DNA of 64,000 nt from Christiangramia oceanisediminis (GTDB lineage: Bacteria; Bacteroidota; Bacteroidia; Flavobacteriales; Flavobacteriaceae). Under the pieces are notes generated by a model. That model was not told the DNA's origin, ran no database searches, and saw only the letters and a program-made list of their open reading frames with translations. How positions within the stretch are numbered: position 1 is the first letter of the stretch; each line of letters starts with the position of its first letter. Below are positions 43,621-52,109 of the stretch, one piece after another. The position numbers and the translations under genes are program-made. The stretch covers positions 1,116,001-1,180,000 of the forward strand of contig NZ_JANCNS010000001.1 in NCBI RefSeq assembly GCF_022570735.2, read 5' to 3'.

Positions 43621-45255
43621 ATGAAAAAACGCATGAAACGAATAATCATTATTCCGGTTATTCTAATTGGAATATTCCTGAGCACGGTAAGTTTCAAATC
43701 AGATTTTTTTGAGATCGCGAAACAGATAGAGATATTCACCACCCTGTTCAAGGAAATAAACATGAATTATGTAGATGAGACCAATCCTGCAGCACTGATG
43801 GATACGGCCATCAAATCCATGTTGAGTGACCTGGATCCCTATACCAATTACTGGAATGAACAGGATGTGGAAGAGTCCCGCATTAACAATTCCGGGGAAT
43901 ATACCGGTATTGGTGCCTTGGTTAAAACAGGTCCTGAAGCCATCACCGTAGTGGAGGCTTATAAGGATTATCCTGCAGATAAAGCTGGTTTAAAGGCCGG
44001 TGACGAGATTATAAAGATCGGCAATGTGAATGTATCCGATTTCCAGGAAGATGCAGGAGAATTGCTAAATGGAGCTCCTAACAGTTCTATCAACCTTACC
44101 TATCGCAGGCAGGGTGAAGTGAAACAAACCACGCTGGAACGGGGCTCTGTTGAATTAAATGCAGTTCCTTTCTATAAATTGCTGGAAGATAATTCCGGAT
44201 ATATCGTTCTTTCACGTTTCAATGCGCGCGCATCGAGCGAGGTAGCAAGAGCATTAAAAGATCTAAAAAACCAGGGAGCTGATAAGATCATCCTTGACCT
44301 TAGGGGAAATCCCGGTGGGTTGCTCAATGAAGCCATCAATGTGAGCAATATTTTTATTCCTGAAGGTGAATTGATCGTAACTACAAAATCGGTGATCGAG
44401 AAATACAACCGTGAATATTTTACTCAAAAGGAACCGATCGATACTAAAATTCCATTGGTGGTACTGGTTAACGGAAGAAGTGCCTCAGCGAGCGAGATCG
44501 TTGCAGGAGCCGTGCAGGACCTGGACAGGGGAGTGGTTGTTGGTGCGAGAAGCTTCGGAAAAGGCCTTGTACAAAGACCCCGGGAACTGGCCTATGGTAC
44601 CCAGTTAAAAGTGACCATTTCCAGGTATTATACTCCTAGCGGAAGATGTATACAGGCACTGGATTACCGCCGCAGAGACGAAAACGGCAAAGCCATACGT
44701 ACCCAGGTGGAGGACTATAATGAATTCACTACCCGAAATGGCAGAAAGGTATTTGATGGTGGTGGAATCCTTCCAGATGTAAAACTGGAAACATCAGAGT
44801 TCAGCGATATCACACAGGCATTGCTTTACCAGGACGCGATCTTTGATTATGCCACCAAATATTATTATTCCCATGAACTTCAGGATGCTTCGAACTTTGA
44901 ATTCACCGATTCAGATTACGAGGATTTCAAGAATTTCCTGAAAACTTCAGGTTTTAAGTATACTACGGCTACCGAAAAGGAACTGGAAGAAATGCTTGAA
45001 AAAGCCGAGGATGAAGAATTAAAGTCTCAGATCAGTTCTCAAATAAGTGGCATTAGACAACAGATAGAAGCCTTTAAAAAACAGGAGTTGAACAACAAGA
45101 AACCAGAGATCGTTAGTTTGTTGACCGATGAGATCATTAAAAGATATTTCTACAAGGAAGGTTTGTACGAATATTACACCGGCAACAATCCGGAGATCAA
45201 AAAAGCAAAGGCTATTCTTAACAATCCTACCGAGTATTCTTCGATCCTGAATTAA
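43621..45255 (+). CDS. S41 family C-terminal processing peptidase (CtpA/Prc type)
   Basis: 544 residues. A membrane-anchor or signal segment (about 8-25), a PDZ domain (about 90-175, ITVVEAYKDYPADKAGLKAGDEI), then the S41 core with ILDLRGNPGGLL, the serine nucleophile region NGRSASASEIVAGA (about 287-296) and the lysine in FGKGLVQR (about 312). The C-terminal about 110 residues are helical and charged. It trims C-termini of periplasmic proteins. Starts three bases after rnpA. Confidence 0.95.
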   Translation: MKKRMKRIIIIPVILIGIFLSTVSFKSDFFEIAKQIEIFTTLFKEINMNYVDETNPAALMDTAIKSMLSDLDPYTNYWNEQDVEESRINNSGEYTGIGALVKTGPEAITVVEAYKDYPADKAGLKAGDEIIKIGNVNVSDFQEDAGELLNGAPNSSINLTYRRQGEVKQTTLERGSVELNAVPFYKLLEDNSGYIVLSRFNARASSEVARALKDLKNQGADKIILDLRGNPGGLLNEAINVSNIFIPEGELIVTTKSVIEKYNREYFTQKEPIDTKIPLVVLVNGRSASASEIVAGAVQDLDRGVVVGARSFGKGLVQRPRELAYGTQLKVTISRYYTPSGRCIQALDYRRRDENGKAIRTQVEDYNEFTTRNGRKVFDGGGILPDVKLETSEFSDITQALLYQDAIFDYATKYYYSHELQDASNFEFTDSDYEDFKNFLKTSGFKYTTATEKELEEMLEKAEDEELKSQISSQISGIRQQIEAFKKQELNNKKPEIVSLLTDEIIKRYFYKEGLYEYYTGNNPEIKKAKAILNNPTEYSSILN

Positions 45256-45264
45256 AATTTTCTG

Positions 45265-46083
45265 ATGGAAGCTTTTCTATCATTTTTTGAACTGATGCCC
45301 GTCTGGCAGAAACTGCTATGGATAAGCCTGGTCTTATTCTTTTTCTGGATCCTAGAGGGATATTATGCGCTCATAAAGTTCAGATACAACAAATGGAAAC
45401 ATGCAAGGACCAATTTCATTCTTTTGGGATTTGTTATGTTGATAAACCTCGTATTCGGTTTTCTTACGGCTGGTATCTTTATATGGATCGATCAATCGGG
45501 TTTTGGACTATTAAACCTGGTAGAGTTACCGGTTTGGGTAGAACTGATACTCGCCATCATGGTTCTTGATCTTATCGCACAATATTTAGTTCATTTCCTG
45601 TTACACAGGATCAAATGGCTTTGGAGACTGCATCTTATTCATCATACCGATACTCACGTAGACGCCACAACCGGAACACGACATCATCCTCTGGATTTTA
45701 TGGTACGAGAAAGCTTCGCCCTGATCGCTATTATCATCACCGGGATGCCGGTAGCCTTCTATTTATTTTACAGGATCCTGAGCGTATTCTTTACTTATTT
45801 TACCCATGCCAATATAAGTATGCCAACAAAAGTAGATAAGACGCTGAGTTATATTTTCGTAACTCCGAATATGCATAAATTCCATCATCATTACCAGCTA
45901 CCCTGGACCGATAGCAATTACGGGAATATGTTAAGTATCTGGGATCGTATGTTCGGAACCTTTATTTATGATGATACCTCGAAGATCAGGTATGGGATCG
46001 ATATCGTAGAGGACACTACTTCTAATGATATCGCTTACCAGTTAAGAATACCCTTTAACAGGAAGATAAGAACCAAAAATTAA
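45265..46083 (+). CDS. Sterol desaturase/fatty acid hydroxylase family membrane protein
   Basis: 272 residues, four to five membrane helices with the diiron histidine clusters of the family: QYLVHFLLHRIKWLW, LHLIHHTDTHVD, TRHHPLDF and MHKFHHHYQ. These enzymes hydroxylate or desaturate lipids in the membrane. The substrate is unknown. Starts nine bases after the S41 peptidase stop and is convergent with the ElaA-like gene, overlapping its end by four bases. Confidence 0.93.
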   Translation: MEAFLSFFELMPVWQKLLWISLVLFFFWILEGYYALIKFRYNKWKHARTNFILLGFVMLINLVFGFLTAGIFIWIDQSGFGLLNLVELPVWVELILAIMVLDLIAQYLVHFLLHRIKWLWRLHLIHHTDTHVDATTGTRHHPLDFMVRESFALIAIIITGMPVAFYLFYRILSVFFTYFTHANISMPTKVDKTLSYIFVTPNMHKFHHHYQLPWTDSNYGNMLSIWDRMFGTFIYDDTSKIRYGIDIVEDTTSNDIAYQLRIPFNRKIRTKN

Positions 46084-46526
46084 TATTTTACCATGGCGAT
46101 ATGAGGGATCCCATCTTCCAGGTAACCTTCACCAGTAGTTTTAAAACCGTGGGATTCGTAGAATTTGATGAGATATTGCTGGGCAGATAATTTAATCCTG
46201 GAAGTTTGAAAATACTTTTTAATAGCTTCTTCTGAAGCATCCATGATCTCATGCCCGTAACCAAATTTTCGTTCTGCCATTCTCACAAGAACCCTTCCTA
46301 TAGAAGCCTCCTCGAAATAGTATCCAGGCCTGAAACACCGGGTATAGGCAACGATTTCTGAATTCTTTTTCCCAATAATATGAAGGGCTTCGGTATCCTT
46401 TCCGTCGATATCCTGGTAAACACAATCCTGTTCTACCACAAAGATTTCAGAACGCAGTTGTAAAACGTCATAAAGTTCAGTGAGGCTTAATTCACTGAAC
46501 TTTTTAACTTCAATGTTCATATCCAT
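46080..46526 (-). CDS. GNAT family N-acetyltransferase, ElaA-like
   Basis: 148 residues. ElaA family features: LYDVLQLRSEIFVVEQDCVYQDIDGKD at the start, then IGRVLVRMAERKFGYGHEIM, the acetyl-CoA loop, and IKFYESHGFKTTGEGYLEDGIPHIAM. Acceptor unknown. It follows rpiB by three bases, so the two form one unit. Confidence 0.94.
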   Translation of the reverse strand: MDMNIEVKKFSELSLTELYDVLQLRSEIFVVEQDCVYQDIDGKDTEALHIIGKKNSEIVAYTRCFRPGYYFEEASIGRVLVRMAERKFGYGHEIMDASEEAIKKYFQTSRIKLSAQQYLIKFYESHGFKTTGEGYLEDGIPHIAMVKY

Positions 46527-46529
46527 AGG

Positions 46530-46973
46530 TTATGAACAGTTTTTCTTAGCAGGGATCTTGTCTACTCTTCTTTGGTGACGGCCCCCTTCAAACTGCGTAT
46601 TTAAAAAGACTTCGGTCATTTTAGTAGCCAGTTCCTCTGAAACGAACCTGGCAGGAATACTTAATACATTGGCATCGTTATGTTCCCGGGCAAGTTGAGC
46701 GATCTCCTCATTCCAGCATAAAGCCGATCTTACTCCCTGGTGTTTGTTCGCTGTCATGTTAGCACCATTCCCACTACCGCATATAATGATTCCCAGGTCT
46801 GCTTTCTTGTTTTCAACATCCTCAGCAACCGGGTGCACAAAATCAGGATAATCTACGCTATCATCTGAATTTGTACCATAATTGGTAACTGTATGCCCCA
46901 TAGCCTCCAGTTTTTCGCTGATCATTTCCTTATAACCAGTCCCGGCATGGTCGTTTCCTATTGATATTTTCAT
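46530..46973 (-). CDS. rpiB: Ribose-5-phosphate isomerase B
   Basis: 147 residues from the ATG at 46973 (MKISIGNDHAGTGYK); the open frame reaches 47024 but that stretch lacks family similarity and overlaps the promoter box. Motifs GNDHAG, CGSGNGANM and HNDANVLSIPARF are those of RpiB/LacAB. It interconverts ribose-5-P and ribulose-5-P. Confidence 0.95.
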   Translation of the reverse strand: MKISIGNDHAGTGYKEMISEKLEAMGHTVTNYGTNSDDSVDYPDFVHPVAEDVENKKADLGIIICGSGNGANMTANKHQGVRSALCWNEEIAQLAREHNDANVLSIPARFVSEELATKMTEVFLNTQFEGGRHQRRVDKIPAKKNCS

Positions 46974-46990
46974 AGTTGTCTTGTTTGTGG

Positions 46991-46998
46991 CAAAGTTA
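46991..46998 (-). promoter_or_regulatory. -7 promoter box (TAnnTTTG type) for rpiB
   Basis: Minus strand reads TAACTTTG, a full match, 18 bases before the rpiB ATG; this supports the shorter start. Confidence 0.5.
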
Positions 46999-47487
46999 AA
47001 AAAAGCCGCTATTAACCATCGCATTTTTGATTGTTAATTACTTTTCAAAAAAGGCTTATTTCCAGCTGTTTAAAATTGACAACCAATTGTGAAAAACCTT
47101 TGATGATTTAGTCAAAAAGAAATTTTGTTTTTAAGAAAATAATAACAATACACGCAGCAACCTGAATAATCCAAATTATAACTCATGAAATTTTTAGATA
47201 GTTATGAGCACTTAATAACCGGTTATTGACAAGGATTGATTTTAAACTTTTCCCAAAAACCTATTTAATAAAAATTGTGAACTTCTGTTAAGTAATTCTT
47301 AAAATCCGAAGATTATCAGGGCTTTATCGATTTAAACAGATGTTCATAAACTGTTATCAAAAACTTACAACTGAAATTCCAAAGCATCCTTCAAAAAATT
47401 GTACTACAAATTAACACGCCATCATATACCATCATTTAATTTTTTAAAAAAAGAAGAAATAATAAATATGATATATACTGTTTATAA
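46999..47487. other. AT-rich intergenic region without recognisable gene
   Basis: Together with the rpiB leader, about 510 bases without a coding frame I can support on either strand. It contains the palindrome AATAACCGGTTATT (47214-47227), several TTATCa-type and TTCACA-type words loosely like DnaA boxes (none a perfect TTATCCACA), and long A/T runs near 47435-47465. It could be a regulatory region, a small-RNA gene, or an origin-like region. Confidence 0.4.
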
Positions 47488-47730
47488 CTAAACGATGCGT
47501 AGATGAGAAGATCGGTCATTTAGAGAATCGATGATCTCCCTGGCCTTCCTGATGTCTGCTGGGTGAACCATAAGTTTGATGCCTCCAAAAGCAAAAGAAG
47601 AGAGAGGTAGCAATCCTACCAGGGTTTCGTTCTGGAAATAATGTTTAATACCTTTATCTTCCAGTTTCAATTTCAGGACGAAATATTCGTGGGGGTAGGT
47701 AAATACGGCAATGCAGCTATAATCTTTCAT
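47488..47730 (-). CDS. DUF2007-like putative signal-transducing protein
   Basis: 80 residues from the ATG at 47730 (MKDYSCIAVFTYPHEYFVLK); a further ATG at 47748 is possible. The two-part pattern, an N-terminal region like TYPHEYFVLKLKLEDKGI and a C-terminal IKLMVHPADIRKAREII, fits the small DUF2007 family, which resembles the PII-like ferredoxin fold. Function unknown. The next gene on the same strand encodes a 55-residue membrane protein. Confidence 0.7.
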   Translation of the reverse strand: MKDYSCIAVFTYPHEYFVLKLKLEDKGIKHYFQNETLVGLLPLSSFAFGGIKLMVHPADIRKAREIIDSLNDRSSHLRIV

Positions 47731-47768
47731 GCATTTTTTATTTACCAATAAATATAAGATATATCTAA

Positions 47769-47936
47769 TTACCGGTAGTGGGAAACAATGGTTTCCTGGT
47801 GGATATGGAATTCCTGTAAGAAAATTTCGGTCTTCTTATTCAGGCTAAGGTTGATAGAAGTCACAGTAAGGACTACACCCAGTAGGAATATGAGGAAAAA
47901 TAGTACCGAATATTTTGTAGCCTTATCTACCTTCAT
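47769..47936 (-). CDS. Small membrane protein, hypothetical (55 aa)
   Basis: An ATG at 47936 opens a 55-residue frame: a basic start (MKVDKATKY), one hydrophobic helix (about 10-29, SVLFFLIFLLGVVLTVTSI), then a polar tail ending IVSHYR. The single TM helix and its position 38 bases before the DUF2007-like gene on the same strand make it a credible small gene. I do not recognise a family. Confidence 0.55.
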   Translation of the reverse strand: MKVDKATKYSVLFFLIFLLGVVLTVTSINLSLNKKTEIFLQEFHIHQETIVSHYR

Positions 47937-48165
47937 GATAATGAAATTGTTAGAACAAAAGTAGGGGGAAGTATTCGGGACAATGTTATTTTAAAATTAA
48001 GAAAAATTTAAGAATAACAATTAAAATTTTCAAAAAGATTAAAAATTTAATTTTTAGCGTCAAAATTAGAATTCGAATTGATTTTCAGTTCCTTAACAAA
48101 ACTTTAAACCAGAAAAACCTTTGTCTGCCCATAAACACTTAATTTTACCCTATACAATCTAATGA

Positions 48166-50364
48166 ATGAGTAAAAAGAAAAAGAACAAGGCTACTATACA
48201 GGGCAATCTATCCCGAAGCATCATTGATATCCTTAGAAATAATGCTGGGAAAACCTATAACTACAAACAAATCGCATCTATCCTGGGTGTGAATGATGCC
48301 AGTAGCCGGAACCAGATTATCAAGAAACTGGCCCAGCTTGCGGCCAAGAAACAAATTGAAGAGGTGGAAAGAGGTAAATTCAAGATAGATTCCTCTAAAA
48401 ACTATTATACAGGGGTACTGGATCTAACCACCAAGGGATATGGTTACGTGATGGTACCAGAACTGGCAGATGATATCTTCATCGCCGCTAAGGATTTGCA
48501 TGCTGCTTTTGATGGAGATACGGTGCAGATCTATGTTTATAACCGAAGAAGAAGAAAGCGTTCTGAAGGTGAGATCACCAAGATCATCAAACGCAAAAGA
48601 ACTGAGTTTGTTGGAACCCTTCAGCTGAAAAAGGATTTTGGATTCGTGGTCATAGATGATAAATCCATGTACACCGATTTCTTTGTTTCGGGAAATAAAC
48701 TTAACGGCGCTACAGACGGTGACAAAGTGGTAGTGGAATTCGAGGAATGGCCTGAAAAAGCCGACTCACCTTTCGGAAAGATAATCAGGGTGCTTGGTAC
48801 GCCAGGTGAACATCATACCGAGATCCATTCCATCCTGGCTCAATACGGGCTTCCGCATGAATTTCCGGAGGAAGTGGAAGAATTTGCCAACAAGATCGAT
48901 ACCAGCATAAATGAAAAGGAGATCAAAAAACGCCGTGACATGCGTGATGTTCTCACCTTTACCATAGACCCGAAAGATGCAAAGGATTTCGATGATGCGC
49001 TGAGCTTTCAAAAACTGGAAAACGGAAATTATGAGATCGGGATACATATTGCCGATGTATCGCATTATGTGAAGCCGGGAACGATCTTGGATGATGAAGC
49101 CTATGAGAGGGCGACTTCGGTATACCTGGTTGATCGCGTGGTGCCCATGTTGCCAGAGATCCTTTCTAACAATGCCTGTTCCTTAAGACCGAAAGAAGAA
49201 AAATTCACCTTTTCAGCGATTTTTGAAATCGATGATAATGCAAATGTGAAAGATCAGTGGTTCGGACGTACCGTAACTTATTCTGATGAGCGTTTCGCTT
49301 ATGAAGAGGCTCAGCATATTATAGAAACCGGTACGGGCACCATTCCCGATGATGTTTCCATAAGAAAGCATTCATATTCTGTACGCGGAGCTCTTGTAGA
49401 GGCTATTGTCACCTTGAACCGACTGGCCAAGAAGATGCGTAGTCGCCGAATGAGGGAAGGAGCCATCTCCTTTGATAAGGTAGAGGTTAAGTTCAACCTT
49501 AATGAAGATAATAATCCTACCGGTGTATTCTTTAAAACTGCGAAGGAAGCAAATAAACTTATCGAGGAGTTCATGTTGCTTGCCAACCGTAAAGTGGCTG
49601 AATTCATAGGAAAGCAGAAACCAAAAAAGACATTTGTGTATCGTTGCCACGATGAGCCGGATGAGGAAAAACTGGCGGCACTACAAAACATCGTAGGCAG
49701 GTTTGGTCATAAACTGGAATTAAGAGACCGTAAGACCACTACTTCTTCCCTAAATAAATTACTGGAAGATGTACAGGGGAGGAAAGAACAGAATATGGTT
49801 GACACGCTTGCGATTCGATCGATGAGCAAGGCTTACTATGGCACCGAGAATATTGGCCATTATGGGCTTGCATTCGATTTTTATACGCATTTCACCTCTC
49901 CAATCAGGAGATATCCCGATGTAATGGTGCATCGATTACTGCAGCATTACCTGGATAAGAATGAATCGGCTAGCGAGGAGGAATATGAAGATAAATGTCA
50001 TCACAGCAGTGAGATGGAGAACCTGGCTTCTAATGCCGAGCGAGATTCCATTAAATACATGCAGGTGAAGTTCATGCAGGACCATGAAGATGAAGAATTC
50101 CTTGGAGTGATTTCCGGGGTGACCGAATGGGGAATCTTTGTGGAGATCGTGGAGAATAAATGCGAAGGGATGATTCGTTTACGAGATCTTAGCGATGATC
50201 ATTATGATTACGATCCCGATGAATTTGCAGTAGTTGGAAAACGAACTGGTAAGGTTTATACTCTTGGAGATGAGGTTTACGTAAAAGTGAAAAATGCCGA
50301 TCTGGTAAAAAGACACCTGGATTTTACCTTAATTGGAAGCCGGGAAGAAGTAGAAGCAGATTAA
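48166..50364 (+). CDS. rnr: Ribonuclease R
   Basis: 732 residues. N-terminal winged-helix (about 10-75), two cold-shock domains (about 80-225), the RNB catalytic domain with FTIDPKDAKDFDDALS, IHIADVSHYV and FTSPIRRYPDVMVHR, and a C-terminal S1 domain (about 635-725). Processive 3'-5' exonuclease that degrades structured RNA. Preceded by an AT-rich 229-base spacer. Confidence 0.97.
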   Translation: MSKKKKNKATIQGNLSRSIIDILRNNAGKTYNYKQIASILGVNDASSRNQIIKKLAQLAAKKQIEEVERGKFKIDSSKNYYTGVLDLTTKGYGYVMVPELADDIFIAAKDLHAAFDGDTVQIYVYNRRRRKRSEGEITKIIKRKRTEFVGTLQLKKDFGFVVIDDKSMYTDFFVSGNKLNGATDGDKVVVEFEEWPEKADSPFGKIIRVLGTPGEHHTEIHSILAQYGLPHEFPEEVEEFANKIDTSINEKEIKKRRDMRDVLTFTIDPKDAKDFDDALSFQKLENGNYEIGIHIADVSHYVKPGTILDDEAYERATSVYLVDRVVPMLPEILSNNACSLRPKEEKFTFSAIFEIDDNANVKDQWFGRTVTYSDERFAYEEAQHIIETGTGTIPDDVSIRKHSYSVRGALVEAIVTLNRLAKKMRSRRMREGAISFDKVEVKFNLNEDNNPTGVFFKTAKEANKLIEEFMLLANRKVAEFIGKQKPKKTFVYRCHDEPDEEKLAALQNIVGRFGHKLELRDRKTTTSSLNKLLEDVQGRKEQNMVDTLAIRSMSKAYYGTENIGHYGLAFDFYTHFTSPIRRYPDVMVHRLLQHYLDKNESASEEEYEDKCHHSSEMENLASNAERDSIKYMQVKFMQDHEDEEFLGVISGVTEWGIFVEIVENKCEGMIRLRDLSDDHYDYDPDEFAVVGKRTGKVYTLGDEVYVKVKNADLVKRHLDFTLIGSREEVEAD

Positions 50365-50435
50365 TTGAAATAACGAAAATAGATCAGGGTAAATACAGGC
50401 GATTTTGATAAGACTTTTTAATTTATCAAAAAGCT

Positions 50436-50443
50436 TACATTTG
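50436..50443 (+). promoter_or_regulatory. -7 promoter box (TAnnTTTG type) for the LysE-like gene
   Basis: TACATTTG is a full match, 17 bases before the ATG at 50461. Confidence 0.5.
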
Positions 50444-50460
50444 TAAAACATGCTTAGTGT

Positions 50461-51204
50461 ATGCTACAGGACATTTTAGCTGGTTTACCCCTTGGTCTCT
50501 TTTTGGCTTTCTTATTAGGGCCTGTCTTCTTCGTATTGCTGGAAACGGCAGCGATAAAGGGATTCAGGGCCGCTATTTCCCTGGATATGGGGGTGATACT
50601 TGCAGATATCGTTTTCCTGCTCATCGCTTATTTTAGTACCACCAAACTTCTCAATCGAATCAAGGATGATCCCGCTCTTTTTATTTTTGGCGGAATGATC
50701 CTGGCTACTTATGGTGTGATGAGTTTTTTGCAAACAAAAAAAGCCATTCAAACCGATGAGGATAGGCCTGAAATTCGAAAACTGGGTAAAAGCGATTATT
50801 TTGGGCTATTTGCGAAGGGTTTCCTGCTCAATTTTATCAATATAGGTGTTCTGGGCTTCTGGCTGGGAGTTATTATCGTATTCGGCCCTAAAATGGATAT
50901 GGAACGAAACCGGATCTCGGTTTTCTTTGCAGCCGTCCTGGTGACGTATTTGATCATTGATGTGATCAAAATATTGCTGGCCAAAAAGCTGAATCGAAAA
51001 CTGACTCCTAATCGCATCTATTTTATGAAAAAGGGCATCAGTGTGTTGCTGGTGGTTTTTGGCGTGGTCCTGATCTTCCAGGGTGCCTTTCCCAACCAGG
51101 CAGGTGAAATAAGGGATCAGCTTGAAGAAATCACCCCTAATGATTCTTTAATAGGAAATCTTCAGAATAAACTCCAGCTTAAAATGCCTGAAGAAAAGGA
51201 ATAA
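50461..51204 (+). CDS. LysE/RhtB-type translocator
   Basis: 247 residues with six hydrophobic helices. Opens LQDILAGLPLGLFLAFLLGPVFFVLLETAAIKGFR, which has the LysE-family first-helix pattern with GPVFF. Exports an amino acid or related solute; substrate unknown. The long polar tail (QAGEIRDQLEEITPNDSLIG) is unusual for RhtB members. It stands alone on the plus strand. Confidence 0.88.
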   Translation: MLQDILAGLPLGLFLAFLLGPVFFVLLETAAIKGFRAAISLDMGVILADIVFLLIAYFSTTKLLNRIKDDPALFIFGGMILATYGVMSFLQTKKAIQTDEDRPEIRKLGKSDYFGLFAKGFLLNFINIGVLGFWLGVIIVFGPKMDMERNRISVFFAAVLVTYLIIDVIKILLAKKLNRKLTPNRIYFMKKGISVLLVVFGVVLIFQGAFPNQAGEIRDQLEEITPNDSLIGNLQNKLQLKMPEEKE

Positions 51205-51366
51205 GGAGTATCAACAGTGATTCAGCTCAATTAAAATTTGTGGAGAATGACAGCCTTGATCTAGCAAATAAGTACCAATGCTTAGTAAAATAAAATTCCC
51301 TGGTGCTTACATGGAAGGTTTCGATTTTCAGAAGGAAAGCTCTACAATTACCTAAATCCATTAAAT

Positions 51367-51449
51367 AAAAAAAGCTCTCAGTAAAACTGAAAGCTTTTTG
51401 AGGCATCGAGCGTCCCGAAACCTCGGGAGAACCGCTGTACAAGGTTTTG
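51367..51449 (-). repeat. Partial duplicate of tRNA-Cys 3' half and its terminator, T loop replaced by hairpin
   Basis: 51400-51412 repeats the 3' acceptor end of the tRNA (GAGGCATCGAGCG on plus), and 51429-51449 repeats the T-stem and variable region through AAGGTTTTG. Between them, in place of the five bases GATTC in the intact gene, is TCCCGA-AACC-TCGGGA, a perfect hairpin (51413-51428). 51367-51399 repeats the terminator stem (AAAAGCT...AGCTTTT) with changes. No 5' half is present, so it cannot be a tRNA. Confidence 0.85.
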
Positions 51450-51458
51450 TTTAAAATT

Positions 51459-51492
51459 AAAAAAGCTCCCAGAAAAACTGGAAGCTTTTTTG
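51459..51492 (-). terminator. Intrinsic terminator of tRNA-Cys
   Basis: Minus strand AAAAAAGCTTCCAG / CTGGGAGCTTTTTT with a short T-rich loop, directly after the tRNA 3' end, ending in a T run. Confidence 0.85.
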
Positions 51493-51563
51493 AGGCATCG
51501 AGCGGATTCGAACCGCTGTACAAGGTTTTGCAGACCTCTGCCTAGCCACTCGGCCACGATGCC
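51493..51563 (-). tRNA. tRNA-Cys (GCA)
   Basis: 71 nt on the minus strand. Acceptor GGCATCG pairs with CGATGCC; D arm GGCCGAGTGGCTAGGC; anticodon loop CTGCAAA gives GCA (Cys) with stem GAGGT/ACCTT; T arm AGCGG-TTCGAAT-CCGCT. The discriminator is U, the cysteine-tRNA rule, and CCA is not encoded. Confidence 0.97.
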
Positions 51564-51614
51564 CTAATCAGGGTTGGCAAATGTAATAAAAATTTTAAGT
51601 TTCAAAACTAAAAT

Positions 51615-51971
51615 CTATCGAGTTTTAGTGCGGCTTACCGTAACCATAGCCACATTGCCCCCGATTGGCGGATTGATCTTTGAAACTTCCACCCTGGCCT
51701 TCTGAACCATGATCAATTCGTCCATGATTCGATTCAGGATACGTTCAGCCACATTTTCAAGCAATTTAGACCGGATAGCCATTTCTTCCTTAACGATCTT
51801 GTTCAAATGTACATAATCTACCGTATCGCTTAATTTATCGGTTTTGGCAGAATGAGAAAGATCGGCGTGTACCTTCAGGTCAACCCGGTAGTCGCTTCCA
51901 ATTTTACCTTCTTCATCAAGACATCCATGGTAAGAAAATACCTTGATATTCTTCAGTTTTATTACACCCAC
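51615..51971 (-). CDS. folB: Dihydroneopterin aldolase
   Basis: 118 residues. FolB motifs: GVIKLKNIKVFSYHGCLDEEGKIGSDY at the N-terminus (catalytic GCxDEE region), VDYVHLNKIVKEEM and LLENVAERI. Forms an octamer and cleaves dihydroneopterin in folate synthesis. Divergent from glnS. Confidence 0.96.
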   Translation of the reverse strand: MGVIKLKNIKVFSYHGCLDEEGKIGSDYRVDLKVHADLSHSAKTDKLSDTVDYVHLNKIVKEEMAIRSKLLENVAERILNRIMDELIMVQKARVEVSKINPPIGGNVAMVTVSRTKTR

Positions 51972-52081
51972 GAATAATTAATTTTTTACAAAGATAGGTT
52001 CTCGGGTTGAGCTTATCAATTATTGAATTGTTTTGAACGATAGTATTTCTCTGTATTCAATGCTATCGATTTAAAATTTGA

Positions 52082-52089
52082 TAAATTTG
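52082..52089 (+). promoter_or_regulatory. -7 promoter box (TAnnTTTG type) for glnS
   Basis: TAAATTTG is a full match, 21 bases before the glnS ATG at 52110. Confidence 0.5.
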
Positions 52090-52109
52090 CGCTTTATTTT
52101 AATTCAGTT

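Noticed and set aside
51400-51449. Second functional tRNA-Cys
   Set aside because: Only the 3' part is present and the T loop is replaced by a hairpin; no 5' acceptor strand, D arm or anticodon.
51227-51523. 98-codon minus-strand open frame downstream of tRNA-Cys
   Set aside because: It runs through the partial tRNA copy and overlaps the 3' end of tRNA-Cys and its terminator; no protein-like composition.
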